A stretch of 64,000 nt of DNA, from contig OZ025269.1 of assembly GCA_964019165.1 (NCBI GenBank), positions 7,354,669-7,418,668 of the forward strand, given 5' to 3'. The translations under genes and the position numbers were made by a program. Origin of the DNA: Mastigias papua (taxonomy: Eukaryota > Cnidaria > Scyphozoa > Rhizostomeae > Mastigiidae). Each line of letters starts with the position of its first letter. Position 1 is the first letter of the stretch. Shown here one piece after another: positions 1 to 13,270 of the stretch. The notes under the pieces were generated by a model that was not told where the DNA came from, did no database searches, and worked only from the letters and a program-made list of their open reading frames with translations.

Positions 1-1223
1 TATGAACCTACTTCCTTAAGTATCTGCGCGAAAGACTTTCCATGGTAAGCGAATGTACAGTTAGTGGTGTTGGGCCATGTTATCTGTCTAAAATCCAGTG
101 CCAAGTCATACTTGTTGGGGGTTAAATAATGATTTTGCGAGGGCGGCCTATCGCCCGTGTAAATAGGTTTACGAGGGCATTTGGGAGGACGAGGACGATC
201 GCCCGCGTAAAACAAAAAGGCCTGGTTCACAATACAATAAAAATACTAGCAGTGCATTTATGAACATGTTTAATTCAAGACACTACTTTCCACAAAGCCA
301 CGGGTATCAAGCACTGATTGAGGATAAAGTAAACTTGTAACTGCAACAAAGAGGCATGGGCTTGTATTCAATTGCAAACGTATCGTTCAAAAGTTTCAAA
401 GAGACCAGATGCAAATCCAAAAACTGTAATATTCCATGTACTTATGAGGCATTATTTTAATGACCAAATTTCCAACCAAACCAATAATGTAAACTGTAAG
501 AAAGCGGTTGTCTTATGGAAAAAGTCAGTTAATACATCGAATCCACAAAAGGGTTCTTTATCTATCATTAGGTCCATTTTCTATGCTTATAATGCTCTAC
601 AAAATACTGTACAAAATTACATTACAAGATACCGTAGGGAATATGACCCATTATATGAATCCTGTGGCCTACACATACAACATAAAAAACATACAGCACT
701 CATAAAACACACAAGGGATCATTCACTCTTTACGCAACGAAACAGCCCCCAACAAGAAAGGCCAGTACTTCGAGTCTGCTACCGCTTATTGGGTTTTCAC
801 TCAATATGTGAGCAATGCTCTGCTTAATTTCAGAATTCTTTGAGATTTGTGTCCATAGGAATATAAGTGTACCATTTCTATCTCTATAAATTGCAAGGAT
901 ATCATCTGAGGTATACGATTTCGATATCTGACCTAGCACTGATTAGTGCTTTTTAGTGGAAGAGCATATTTTTGAAGAAGATTTATAAGCTCACTATGAA
1001 GCGAAAATAAACACTCAAGATATAAAGCGGTAAGACAAATAATGTCATTAATAAATACAAAACTTCACATTTCAGACTTTGGAAAAACAGTGAACTACTG
1101 AAGGACACTGAAAACGCGACTGCTAGATCAAACTTTCGAATGTGCTCCTACGTTGACAAATACAGCTGCCACTGCCTAGTGGGCTGCGAAAACATGAAAG
1201 AGAATGAACAGTAAGAAACTCAC
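1..1223. other. Left edge, presumed HYLS1 intron; no supported exon
   Basis: The minus strand has one 70-codon open stretch (939-730) that ends in a stop, but its upstream acceptor is poor and its phase does not fit the preceding HYLS1 exon. Nothing else here could be assigned. Confidence 0.4.
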
Positions 1224-4200
1224 AGGAAGGCAAAACGCTACGCACAGCAGACTTTGCAATACTGGGTGCTGAAGATACTGATACACCGTCTTGATCTTCT
1301 CCACTACGAAAGTCTTCCTTAAGTGGAAGCTGTTGCAACCTTTCTTCCAAAAGAGTGATATCAGAGGCGTCGCTATCAATTTCACTATTTGTCTCATCAA
1401 AGATGCGTCTGAATCCATTATGCTTCCTATTTTTCAAAAAAAGCAGATAAGGTTCAACATGAAGCACGGATTGGCAATGTTGCAAACTATCCACATACGA
1501 AAAATAAATCAAAACTGAAAAGGTGGCTTTCAAGAAGAATTTGCTCTACAGATTGACTAGAGATCTTAGCAACATACCTCATAACTTTTCTTTTCGTGAC
1601 GTATGGCGCAATCTGATGAGGAGAATGTGACAGATTCAAAACAGAACTATTGACACTTGACGCCTCTTGGCTGGGATTAGAGGAAACCTCCGCCAAATGA
1701 GACCATTTATCATCCGCTATATTTTCTTTCCCAATGACTTCATTCGCCTAAATTAAAACACATAAAGAGCATAGTAAGTCAAATATATTTTACAAACATC
1801 AGTTTGCTCATCTTACAAAACTCAAATTATGAATCCACTCAATGAACAAAATCTTTCATAAAAACTTATTTTGTCTCTGAATGGAATTTTTTTACATTTT
1901 TATGATATCAGTATGAAAACATTCTTAACTTTCTTAGTAAAATTATTTGGGTTCTAATGCCTTGAGTACCTGAATTCAAAACTAGAAAATACGTTGTACC
2001 ACAAATAAGTGCCATACAGAGAGACAGGAACTACAGAAGTACAACACAGGAATACATAGATAAATACAGGTGAGGTATACAAGTTAAATCAAATAAATGT
2101 GAATTGATGACTTGGGTAACAATGTGAATTTTAAATATATATAAACTTGTCAAAATTGTTAAGTCTCAAACAGAAAGTATACCATTGAACTTTCATAACT
2201 TTTAACAGTCGATTATTATTCTATTATCAACCAATTTTGTTCAAAACCAAAACTTTTATCTATTAAATGAGTAATGTTGGTAATAATAATCGTAAGTTCT
2301 AGTGATGAATCCAAACGCCATTGAGAATGCAAAAACAAACAACAGTGATTCGTCAAAAAATACCATGTTCAAAAAGAACATTCCATCATGATATGATCCC
2401 ATTGCCAACTGAGCTATCTGGACATGTCTTCAAACTGTTGCTCAAGGGTAAGTCATCTGTTCGCACTTTCCCTTTCCATGGCAATTTGTACACGTATAAC
2501 TCGCTTCGAGTCCAACCCAAGTCAAAAATTTTCTTGCACATTCACAAAGAAGATGATTACAGAAGAGATATGTCGTCTGAGTTTCGTGTTAACGAACTCA
2601 TGAGATATGCTCTGCTGCTTTACAACTTCACGAATACGACCTTTCAAACGATTTCGAAGCTTTCGAATATTGGCGACAACTTTTATCATTTTCAGCAATA
2701 TCTTTGCTAGAAGTCTATCGACAAAACATTGGTGAAAAAAGGTAATATTGTCAACAATATACCAAAAGCTTTGAAATCATTGGAAATTTTGCATACTTGA
2801 AACTGTAAAAGATTAATACTCGTAGAACATTATGGATGACCAAAACAACCCATCGAGAATATGGAAAAAATACATAACATCCTAGGAAAAATATCCAAAC
2901 TACAAAGGTTGACTATGAAAACAAACTCATAACAGACAGAAATGGAACTAGCTCTGTTTTCAATAGATGATGTCTACCGAAGTGCGCGAAGTGGGTCGTT
3001 CACAACTGATCAAATTGAGGATAAATTGAATGATAACCCAACCAATTTCTAACAAGCACAGTATCAGACCTCCCAGCCAAAATTTACGGATCCTTTCATG
3101 AATTTATGTCAGTTCTCTATCATGTTTTATACCATTTTATGCCACTGTCTCATGGAAATGTATGCTATTTCATGACAATATTTCTTAAGTTTCATGCTAT
3201 TCTATGGAAGCCAAGTGGTATTTTATTAAATAAGTTGATTTAAAGTTGTACCATTTATGGTAAGAGGCTTGAAGCTAATGCGGTTCAAAGTGAAAGAGAC
3301 AAACAGACAACCACGTAGAAAAAGGAAAACCAACCAGCAACTAGGAGCAAAGAATAGGCATTAATAACATAAAAGAATGGCTACAGGTAAACAGGGACGT
3401 AAATTGAGGGACATTTTTGGTCATGAACAGCTCAAAATTCCGACTGACAAAGGGTCAATTATCATTTTGTATGAAGCCCAAACTTTGATGGAAACTTACT
3501 ATTGTTTACTATCAACATTCACTATGAAAATTTACTATTACAAGGCAGGCCTGCAGACTGCTGAACAGGATTGTATTTATGTAGCAACAAAATTCAGAGT
3601 CTGAAACTCATGCATGTCAAAAAATGTTCACCAATCGATCAAAGACTATGTGCCAATATATTCTGTCATTGTTATTGTGCTTAAAACTGAATAATTTTTT
3701 AGGTAAAGCCCTATAAAACGTCGGAAAATGCCCTTTTAGAAAATAAAATGTTCTTGCTTTCAACGTTGAAATTCATACTGAGAAGGAGAACCCGATCGGA
3801 AAAAGTTGTATCATTCGCGAAAACTGAATTTATGACTCAGATGAACTTGAAACATCAGTTGGGAAACGCTGCAGTGTGAAAATCTCAGGGAAATAGGGAA
3901 ATTGAAGTCTTTGGCTTCAGTTTTCTGACTGGATATTTGGCGGTTTTACGCCTCCACACAGCCGGGCATTTACGTGCCTGCAGGTAAATAAAAATGCTTA
4001 TAAAATGCATGGCTTGTGAATAGCCTTCTTATATTCAAGGAATGCTCCTTTTCATCTCTTTTCTTTGCACGCTTGCAAGAGAATGAATCCCCCATAAAGA
4101 TAACCTGATCTCGTCTTCATCTAAGATTGCGCAACACTGAGTTATCGTGCAGGGGGTTATTACCACCACATCTAAACATCAATTCTCAGATCCCACTTAT

Positions 4201-5173
4201 AAACTTATAGCTCTATTCTGCCAGTATATCTTCAGGAATACAAGACGGGAAAAATATTTCTTGAGCTCAACGCCTAACAAATTTTATGTTAATTTATACA
4301 CAGCTACTATATAATATGCCAATTTACCAGAAACTATGCTAGGCCTAAAATTTTATGCTTTTCTTTTCTTTATGCTGTCTGGGGGGTTTGTAGTATCTAA
4401 TATATCAGTTGTGGGCAAATATTTTTCCATGGGGTCATATGAGGCAGAATACTTGACGGAGGCCCGTACAAAAGGCTGAACTGCTTTCTACGTAATATCA
4501 ATTTTCTTCTTAAATGTTTATGAATAAAGAACGTCTGCAAAATAAAAGCAGCTTTAGTCCATGCATAAGATAAAATTGCAAAATATCCCAGCTTTGCAAT
4601 AGGTTGAATTATCTGTGAAGGGGCAGGTCAGAGTCAGTAGAAGGCCCCTAAATGGCCCAATTCTGTCTCTCTTTGGCCCCATCAAGAATTTTAAGATCGA
4701 AGTATTTTTCGGTAACAACATAGAAAATAGACAGTTTGACATAAAACAACTAGAAAAAGCAAATTTACTAGTGGGTATTTTTTGATAAGTTTGTACTTTC
4801 GGGTAATAAATTAACAGAATGTGAACAATGAAAATGTTTGAAATTGGGAATCTATGAAGGAGCTAATTTACCGGTGGGGAAGTATGGGGTGCGACATCTC
4901 CCAATTCTTTTCCCGCACTCAGTAAATCACTATTCCATTCAAGAAAGTAGTACATTGATTTAGGTAATACAGCCTCAAAAGAGTAGGCAAGACTGAAAGC
5001 TGGTCAGGTTTGATTATCCAAGGCTGCCAACATACGCTTATATAGATTAGTAATACATAGGATCTTCTAAATGAAGTTTCTTAAACGCATATCAATGATT
5101 TCATATTCTGTTTCTTTCTAGAATGAGTGCATATCTAAACTGCTTCTGACAGTTGCTTTGTATGGTTATCAAA

Positions 5174-5255
<82 letters not shown>

Positions 5256-8200
5256 GTGTATATATATGTATATATATTCATAAAGACTCTGAAGGAATCT
5301 ACTAAAAACAATATAATCGATTCGAAGTTTAAGCCAATACTCTAAGTTTTATTGGTTCTCAGTGACTTCTACTAAATCTCACTAAATATAAGCAAGATCA
5401 GTATTGCAAAATGTTCCAAATGATGCAATCTAGTTCCCCTTCTAAGATTGCATATAAAACTCAATACTAGCATGAGGTAAAGCGACAACTAGGAAAAGAA
5501 ATGGCACTAAGTGTGCAGGTTGCAGCTCCGAAATAAAAGAGATGGCCATATTGAAATCAATTGTTTTTAACGAAAGAGGCATTTAACAGACATAAATCTT
5601 GAAAAGCTTGACGTAACTGGAAAAGATGAAGAGAAGTATTACATAATGAGAGTTGTGCGACAACAAGAAAGAGTTAAAGTAAACAGCAGCAGAAGAAAGA
5701 TCTAACATTGCAAGGACATTCATAGAATTCCGACAAGGGGTATCTGACAAAATTAAGTTATTAATAATCCCAGTGAGCTTTATGCGGATGGAACAAGATG
5801 AAATGGAGAGAAACCATTAGAGACTGGGGTATTTCTCAATAGCGGTCTATTGGAAGAAAACTTCGGTAGCGGCTTTGGCAAAATTAGAAAGGTACTAAAG
5901 GATCACGCTAATAAAGTATATGCTGCAGTGTTGTAAGACAATATGAAATACTCCAGAGACCACAGCAAGATACACTCTGCTGAACTAGAATGAGTTCACT
6001 ACAACACTCCGCATATTGACATGTTCCAGTTTCATTCATGTCACGAAGAGATGTGAATATAGAGAGGTTTGGTGCTGCTTCATGAAATTAATAGCAATTA
6101 ATAAATAATAAATCCAGCTTCTTTTGTCATGGAAAGAATCATAGAACATGAGAGCATTGCATCTCTCAGTAACAGGGATCTGGCAATTTCCTAACCAACG
6201 AGGAAGCGACTTCATACTGCAAAAGTTGCTAACAAGACTAAAATTGCCGATTTAAAACCATGAAGTAATTGAAATCAAAGGTGATTTCTAGAGCAACTAG
6301 GAAACATTTCAAAACCTGAAGAGACGTCACAACATGCAATATCAATCTCTATTCTTTATACATAATTTGGGTAAGAGTCCATCATCGACTTTCAAAAACA
6401 AAGTTCTGCTAATAGGCTATGTACACACATGCTAACAGAAGCAGAATGGTAGTCACTCCCTGCAACAGCCATTCTTTCTATCGATTTTTATGACAAGAAG
6501 AATAATAGGTGATCATGCCGAGGTACTAGAGATGCGAAAAGCTTTAGTAACCAAGCCTTTCTTTAGCAATGACTTGTCTGCAACAGACTGAAAGGACTGG
6601 TAAGGAAACATTTGTAAGGAACGGACGTGTCACAGCGAAGGAGAAAAACAATATTTTATCTTTTAGTAAAAACTGGAATATTAAAACTGAAATTGTGGCT
6701 TCATCACAAGATAATTCAATATGATCCATCTGATAAGCTTTAAGAATCCATCACGATATCATCTCTAACGACAGTTCCAGTAGAGAGCATCATCAAAATG
6801 ATTCGCTGTTTTTTCCGCCATCTCTGACTTATTGAAAGCACATATAAAAGCTAGCAGCTTTGAAACGACAGGCCTTCGTCTCTAATGTACAAGTAATCCT
6901 ACTTTCATGATGCTCTGCATGGTTGTATATTGAGGTAAAATCCGTATTAAGCAAAACAAGGAATTTGGTAACCTTAGAACTGCTCAGCTTTGCTATATTT
7001 AACAGAAAAGCACTAAAAGTAATTTACAGCTACTTGACACACCGATCGCAAAGGGTAAAAATAATATTAACTTGCAGTTCATCAAAGCACATTTCAATTG
7101 GAGTACCACATGGCTCTGTTCTTGGATGCTTACTCTTCAACAGCTTTTTAAACGACAATTCCTTTATGGAAATGGATTGAAGATATGCAATTAATGCATG
7201 TGACGCATGTATAGACACAGTTATGATTAGGGTAGTGGGTGACCTGTACAGGTTGATGAAATAGTTTACTGGCAATAGCATGAAAGTCAATCCTTCGAAA
7301 TTCGAAATAATGTTTTAGGACGAAAAGACACATAGTAAACTATGCCTAGATATTAATTGGTACGTAATTCCATCAAGCAAGCAAGTAACGCTTCTGGGTG
7401 TGAGCATTGAACTCTCCATGCATTGGAGGATTACGACCATTTCTAGGGGAACGAAAGTCAAAGTTACTTCTTAACTACGTAATACTGTCCCATTTTTCAT
7501 ATCGTCCTCCAATTTAGCTATTTTGTAGCAAAAGGACAAACGATGAAACTAATAAGACACAAAAGTGAGAACGTTATATGGAAACGAAACGATTAGATAG
7601 GAACGACTCAAAGACAACACACAAAAAGAACCTACAAATGTTTCTTGTAGAGGCATATAAATCAATCAACAATCTAAACCCAAAATACATGTGGAAATTC
7701 TTTACCAAGAGAAATGTTCCCTACAATCTGCGTTGTAATGAATTATGTAAGATCCCCTCCTTGAAATCTCAGCAATAAGGAATAAACTCCGTATAATTTA
7801 GAGGGAATCTTGTTTGGAATACATTAAATGATGAGATAAAGTCAGTAACCTCCATCATTAATTTCAAAGAAGAAATACGATACTGGGGTGACAAGAATTG
7901 TACGTGCCACATCTAAACATAGCCAGTTTTTATTTTTATAAATCCCTTCTTTTATCTTAGCCTGTTATTGTGGGTCGTAATTAGCTACTTTAACAAGAAA
8001 TAAAAAGAAAACCAACAATAAAAAAGTTTTGAATAGAAATATGAATGAATATGAATATGAATACGAATATGAGTATGGTTTTTGCTAAGAAACCATTACG
8101 ACAATTGTATCATACTTATCACAGATAAACAAACCATGCGCTTAGAAACTCCTCCTCTCTTGCTGAACCTCTGCTTACGCATCTCATCTTTCTTGATTGC

Positions 8201-11200
8201 AAAAGAGTCAACAGGATGTTCTGAATGTTCTGCAATAGAGAAAACTCACAATAGCCTTACATAAATTGCAGAAAACACTCTGCTAATTCAATAATGGACA
8301 AACACTGCAACTGGCAATCCAGCCCAAAACATACTATGTTTATAGGTTCTCAGATAAAAGTAGTCCAGTAGCACATATAAATTCAGGAAGTTGACTATCA
8401 TCGATTGTTTTTCATGCGCAGGGTGCATAAAGTCTATTACTAAAACAAATAAGGCAAAATCTCTTATGTACGTTGGAAATTAAGGCCAGAAGAATCCATT
8501 ACGTGCACGATGTAAGGCCCATTCTATAGCCATGTGGTAAGGTTACGGAGATGGATAGTATGAAAATCGAATCAATCAATGTAGAATGAATAACTACTTT
8601 AAAAAAAAATGGATGTGGCACATATCTGGCTGTCTGGCTGCACCAGTAAGAGAAGCCAGGCTGGAACGCAGCCAGTGAGTAAGTGAATATGTAAGATAAT
8701 ACGTGAGTATTTTCATTAGTTCTATCTGACTGGTACTAGACAAAGCTAAAAAGGTTAAACAGCGAAGAGGAAAACGGTGGGAAAATCAGTGATCACTCGG
8801 CGATAGGGCTTAATTTTACAATCTTTTGTTGGTACAAGTTACAAACTACACTGCCGGTTAAAATGTAAGTGGACACTTTCGAATTCCTTCTGGCATCAGT
8901 ATGTACTCTTTTTCCCAACAATGTGTGTAAACCTGATGTAATGCATTTATATGTTTTCGGATCGAGCAAAGACACATACCTGGTCTGAATCTATGGACTG
9001 TAGATTGAATCACAAACAATAGATAAGAGAATAAAACGGCAAAAGCTGTCAATAAATGGAGTTCATTTCATCAAATTGGAATGGCAACTAAACGTCAACA
9101 GCTTATTTCTACTGACACCTTAAATGCCATTGTTCTCACGCCTTATGGTGTTCTATCACATTGATTTTAGAGGGCCATGTATTTCCTTAGATTTGAAGTG
9201 AAACCAAGAGTTGACAGGGAAACTGATGGCAGGTTCTAGAGTGCAACAATATTAGAATGCAAGCATACTTGACTATACCCAGCCAAGACAATTCTTTCAT
9301 CTTATGTCTAAACTACATACCACATAAAACTGCAAAAAATGAAAATGACAGGGGAAAAGTGTGTGAGGGGCATGGTGAACAAAAAGATGGAAGACCAGAT
9401 TATTCCATGACTAACTTTGCATCATATTCCATTGATAAAATTTCAATATAAAAAGCCACAAAAATTGATTTATGAGACCTAAATAACAGACTAGAGCAAT
9501 AAAAGTTGCAGAAAAGTTACATAAAATGACTACAAAAAACAAGACGTGTCCTTAGCTACAATACCAACATTAAAAAGACCTTATATAGAAATGTAGCAGG
9601 CAATCTCCACTAAATGTTCTTCTACTAACCTTCATCTAAAGATGTGCATGAAGAATTTGATAATGCCTCACGATTTGCAAGCAAATTCAAGTCTACATAA
9701 GAAAAAATGCAAATTAGTTCTGCAAATCTTAAAAAGAAGATTGATCTCTTTGAACTTACAGCTTAGAACAGTTTCCCATGGGTCTTCCATGAAAGGCTAA
9801 CAATGCATCAGCTAACTGAGTTCTCCAAAATAAGGGCAAAATAGTCATATAATATACCAAAGAAGTAAGATTTGGCCAAGAAATACGAAAGGTATCATAT
9901 GCAATTGGCATTCCTCATTTTGAAGTAGTGGAGATGGCAGGTGCGAAATTTACAATGAAATCAAAACAAGTCTTCTGAGAAGATTCACCTATGCTACATA
10001 TAGAATACTTTAGAGACTGCAATGAATGAGGATTATGTAAGCTAACTGTTGAAAAGTGCATTTGTGATCCATCCTGATATTCACAAAAGAGCTTGCAAAT
10101 TTTGGGATAAAACCATGGCAAAATTCATTTCGTTTTGCACCAGTATAGCAATAATAAATTACTTGTTTTTAATGTTATGAAGATCTGGCAAAGATAAAGC
10201 AACAAGATAAGCAGGAGCTTGTCAAAAACATGATCATATCCAACCAAACTGTCATTTTGTTTGTGTCTTGCGATTTTGCACATCGAGATGGTAAAATGTT
10301 GGTACATAAAATCAAGAGTTTCAATTTTATTCAAAAAGATTTCGCTGAATAAGTTGACATTTATTTTCTTCCCACTAGCTGAAATTTAGATATCTATCAT
10401 TCTTTTTCACAAGTAGATATTTATAGGTAGTTTATTTATGATGCCCAATAAGAAAAGCCCAATATCCTTAGTATTTTCAATTTGCTACATAGGACTTTAT
10501 GAGCTACTGCGATATAGAAAACTTACAAGAAGAAGCTGGACTGACAAGAAAAGTAAACAACTGATTCTTGAAAAGTTATGTGGACAGGAAGACTCCATCA
10601 TTAACAGACAAAAGAAACACCACATTATTTGCTCATATATCAAGGAGTAAATTATTGAAAGAGAAACTGATGACTGGGTGGACATGGCAAAAGGCCCAAA
10701 GGAAGACCAAAGCTCGGTTGTGTATATTAACAAAATAAGTAGGAAAAGTTTTATAGAAATCCATATGCTGGCACAAGACAGAGCTGCGTGGAAAATCACA
10801 GCAGTTCATTCATGAACTATTCATTTGATGATGGCTATTCTCTCTAGTATTACTGGCCATTCCAATGCTCCTTCCTATATAATAATCCCACATATGGTAT
10901 ATGCATTGACAAACAGGGGTGCCAACAGCCTCATGATGAGGATTAACATGGTTGTCTATTAAATAAAAATGATCACATAGTTCTAAGAAAAGCACAAAGA
11001 AGCTCTTCACTGTTACCTATTTTGATGCATAATTCTCAGATAACTTCAATAATTTCTGTCATTGCCCTATTACAACTTGTAAATTTCTTACACAAATGCC
11101 TGGAGTTTCAAAATGTCCAAAAGTTATTAACTATACATTACTACAATCAAATTTTAATTCATTTCTATGTTCTCCAACATCATATATTAAAATGAATCTG

Positions 11201-12862
11201 CAAATATGCCATTACAATTTTCCAAGAGTACAGTGCCGTCAACCCTATCTCTTATAAGTCTGCATGCATGTTTGTTGAAAGTAGGAGCCAAGTGCAGTAT
11301 ATTGAGAAAGCTTTGAAACACATTATTCATGTGAAGAAGTTCTTGGTTCAACATTTTACCAATATCATCAAGGAAAGCTCAGACTGAAAACTGCTAAGCA
11401 ACCTGCTATTTTTATTCTCTGGAATTGCAGAAGTAAATAGCCCCATCTTTTGTGAAAATGGGACAAACCTAAAGCTATGGAAATTGTCATTGAGTGGCTA
11501 GTTACATAGAGCATGAATAGATGTTTTGAGTACTGTAGTAGAGAGAAGCAGCAAATCTCCATTTCTAGTTATGCCAAAATAAAGACTTCAAATACTTCTA
11601 ATTAGCCATATGAAGATCCTACTATATCATAGACATCTTCATTTATAACATCCATTTGCTCTAAAGAAATAAATCTCTCAGTTGTCTATTGCAATCTTGA
11701 TCTTGAAGTTCATTCTTAAGTTCTTAAGCTTAATCAGAGTGTCATGAAATGCCTTTTAATTTGGTTACCAAGTGCCAGTCTAGCTCAGTTACATACAGTT
11801 AACAGAACAGTCTTTTTATACTACAGCATCTCCATTTACTATATCAGCAAAGATATTAGATTCAGTCCCTTAAACAATAAATTTCTATGAGAGAACAGTT
11901 TGTGGCCAATTCTGTCTACTATTGGAAGCTACTCTGTATCAAACAGAAGCAATAGAAGTGTCATAGTGACTCTATTCTCTATTAATTGAATAGAGTCTGT
12001 CTGACGAATGCACTAGCATGAAACTCAGAGTCACAGATACCGTGTCTTTTCTTTAATTGTCTTCTGCTGTATACTTTGCTCTGCACAGGTTTTGTGCATT
12101 GAGCACTATCTCGTCAGTTAAGACTATCCACAGAGAAGATATATATATGGATCAGTAGGCCTTGCCCCGTATATCCACAATACTGTAAAACTACTTTGGC
12201 CCTTGGGGGCTACTTTGACCCCAGACACAGAATTTGTTTTATGGTTCCAAGGAGCATCATTCAAAAGCCTGAGTGCCTCTTTTGGTAAACAAATCTGTTT
12301 TAATTGACTTTTCCTAACAAAATTAATAAGCAGAGTAACAAAGATCAAAGTAATAAGACATTTTCAGCATCTTTATGTGTAGCTACAAGCAATCGTGAAT
12401 GATGTCAAAAAATAATCTTTGTAAACTTCTTATTCAGATGGATGAAATAACCCAAATACAACATGATAAACCAAGTAAGCTTGAAACAAAGGTCATATTT
12501 AGAAGTGATAAATACTTAGCTGAGGAGTTTCTCCTTTGTTTTGCCACTATTTTACTATTTTCTTGTCAGTTCTCCAGCAGCTGAATATTTTCATTTTTGT
12601 GGGGGTACTTTGGCCCACATTATTTCTTAAATTACAGTGTAAATATTCACTGAACAAGGATCGTGCATGCACTAATGCAGGCCTCTTCTCGAGGGAAAAA
12701 CTTTACTCGGATTCTTTGAACACAAATACCGCAACTACTAGAAATCAATTAACATCATTCGCTTACCTCTTCTAAAGAGCAGTAACTCTTCATGGGTCAA
12801 GTCGCGATAACCTAAGTCGCCCAACTTCGCCAGCACTTCTCCTACTGTAAAGTTACCCGCCA
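1224..12862 (-). CDS. HYLS1: HYLS1-like centriolar/ciliary protein, partial (three exons seen)
   Basis: HYLS1 is a centriole component needed for building cilia. The first coding exon (12862-12779) starts ATGGCGGGT and encodes a 28-codon amphipathic segment containing [17 protein letters not shown], which fits the short 'LGY...L..F' motif I recall from invertebrate HYLS1; it ends in phase 1 before GTAAGC. Exon 1747-1578 has a TTTAG acceptor and a GTATGT donor and ends VTKRKVMR. It joins in phase to exon 1426-1224 (acceptor AAATAG, donor GTGAGT), which continues [11 protein letters not shown], then an acidic SEIDSDASD run and LLEERLQQL. This order, KRKV(M/L)R, then DE, then an acidic stretch, then L..RL, matches the HYLS1 box of vertebrate HYLS1. 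The first exon (phase 1) does not join directly to exon 1747-1578 (phase 0), so at least one exon between them is not found. The conserved C-terminal tryptophan-rich part is not in the window and should lie beyond base 1. Confidence 0.72.
1748..5172. other. HYLS1 intronic sequence without recognised features
   Basis: AT-rich DNA within the HYLS1 span. A plus-strand open stretch at 2321-2710 (129 codons) resembles no family I know, and no splice context supports it. A missing HYLS1 exon is expected somewhere between 1748 and 12778, but I did not locate it. Confidence 0.4.
5173..5277. repeat. (TA)n microsatellite
   Basis: About 100 bases of almost pure TA dinucleotide repeat with a few GTA and TGTG interruptions, inside the HYLS1 span. 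Confidence 0.95.
6730..8077 (+). pseudogene. Decayed LINE: reverse transcriptase and C-terminal domain, with simple-repeat tail
   Basis: Around 7020-7170 the plus strand reads [12 protein letters not shown] and then [15 protein letters not shown], the conserved RT segment 'S.L..R.Q.V...S....I..GVPQGSVLGPLLFN' of Jockey/CR1-like non-LTR retrotransposons, with substitutions at key positions. Weaker RT-finger-like residues precede it, with stops. Downstream, 7640-7915 has [38 protein letters not shown] and, after a stop and frame change, a WN-LNDEIKS and CTCH ending typical of the C-terminal domain of such elements. The copy ends in an ATGAATATGAAT simple-repeat tail (8041-8077). Stops and frameshifts show it is dead. 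The 5' limit is uncertain. Confidence 0.75.
8078..12778. other. HYLS1 first-intron region, no other feature recognised
   Basis: AT-rich DNA with only short chance open frames. A small perfect-looking hairpin with GACTCTATTC and GAATAGAGTC arms lies near 11970-11996. No exon, RNA gene or repeat family could be assigned. Confidence 0.4.
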
Positions 12863-12913
12863 TATTCAAATTTCAAAATGTACTCAACAGTGATAAGTGC
12901 ATATATCACCTAC

Positions 12914-12923
12914 TGCGCATGCG
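12914..12923. promoter_or_regulatory. NRF-1-like palindromic site upstream of HYLS1
   Basis: The sequence TGCGCATGCG lies about 52 bases upstream of the HYLS1 start codon. It matches the core of the NRF-1 consensus, which is common in TATA-less animal promoters of housekeeping and ciliary genes. Binding is inferred from the motif only. Confidence 0.4.
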
Positions 12924-12960
12924 TTTATCAGAAGACTTTGAGAAACAAAAAGTTGACATA

Positions 12961-13268
12961 CCGTAAATCCTCGAATTAGCCCCCCCCCTCGAATAAGCTC
13001 CCCCTCGAATAAGCCCCCATGCTAGAACTTCAAATTGTTAATAAGTCCCCTCGAATAAGCCCCCACCCCAAACGATGATGAAGACTTTGATAAAGACTTG
13101 TGCCTAAATTTAGACTGTTCTTGTAGTAGTACGGAGAAAAGGCGCTTTGACAATGAGCTTTTTATACGACATTTGTCAAATAATTTTATAAGCCCCCCTC
13201 GATAAGCCCCCACCCAAAAAGCATCAAAAATAAATAAGCCCCCAGGGGGCTAATTCGAGGAATTACGG
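12961..13268. mobile_element. TA-flanked non-autonomous element, CCGTAA family, copy 1
   Basis: A 308-base element flanked by TA on both sides (12959-12960 and 13269-13270). The terminal inverted repeats read CCGTAAATCCTCGAATTAGC at the left and its near-perfect complement at the right, with one mismatch over 24 bases. The interior holds repeated AATAAGCCCCC units. There is no coding potential. The TA duplication suggests a Tc1/mariner-type MITE. It sits about 100 bases upstream of the HYLS1 start codon. Confidence 0.8.
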
Positions 13269-13270
13269 TA

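Noticed and set aside
730..939. Minus-strand stretch SKSYTSDDILAIYRDRNGTL ending in a stop, as the HYLS1 last exon
   Set aside because: The acceptor is weak, the phase does not fit the previous exon, and it does not resemble the HYLS1 C terminus.
2321..2710. 129-codon plus-strand open frame as a gene
   Set aside because: No recognisable motifs, no splice context and AT-rich chance-like composition.
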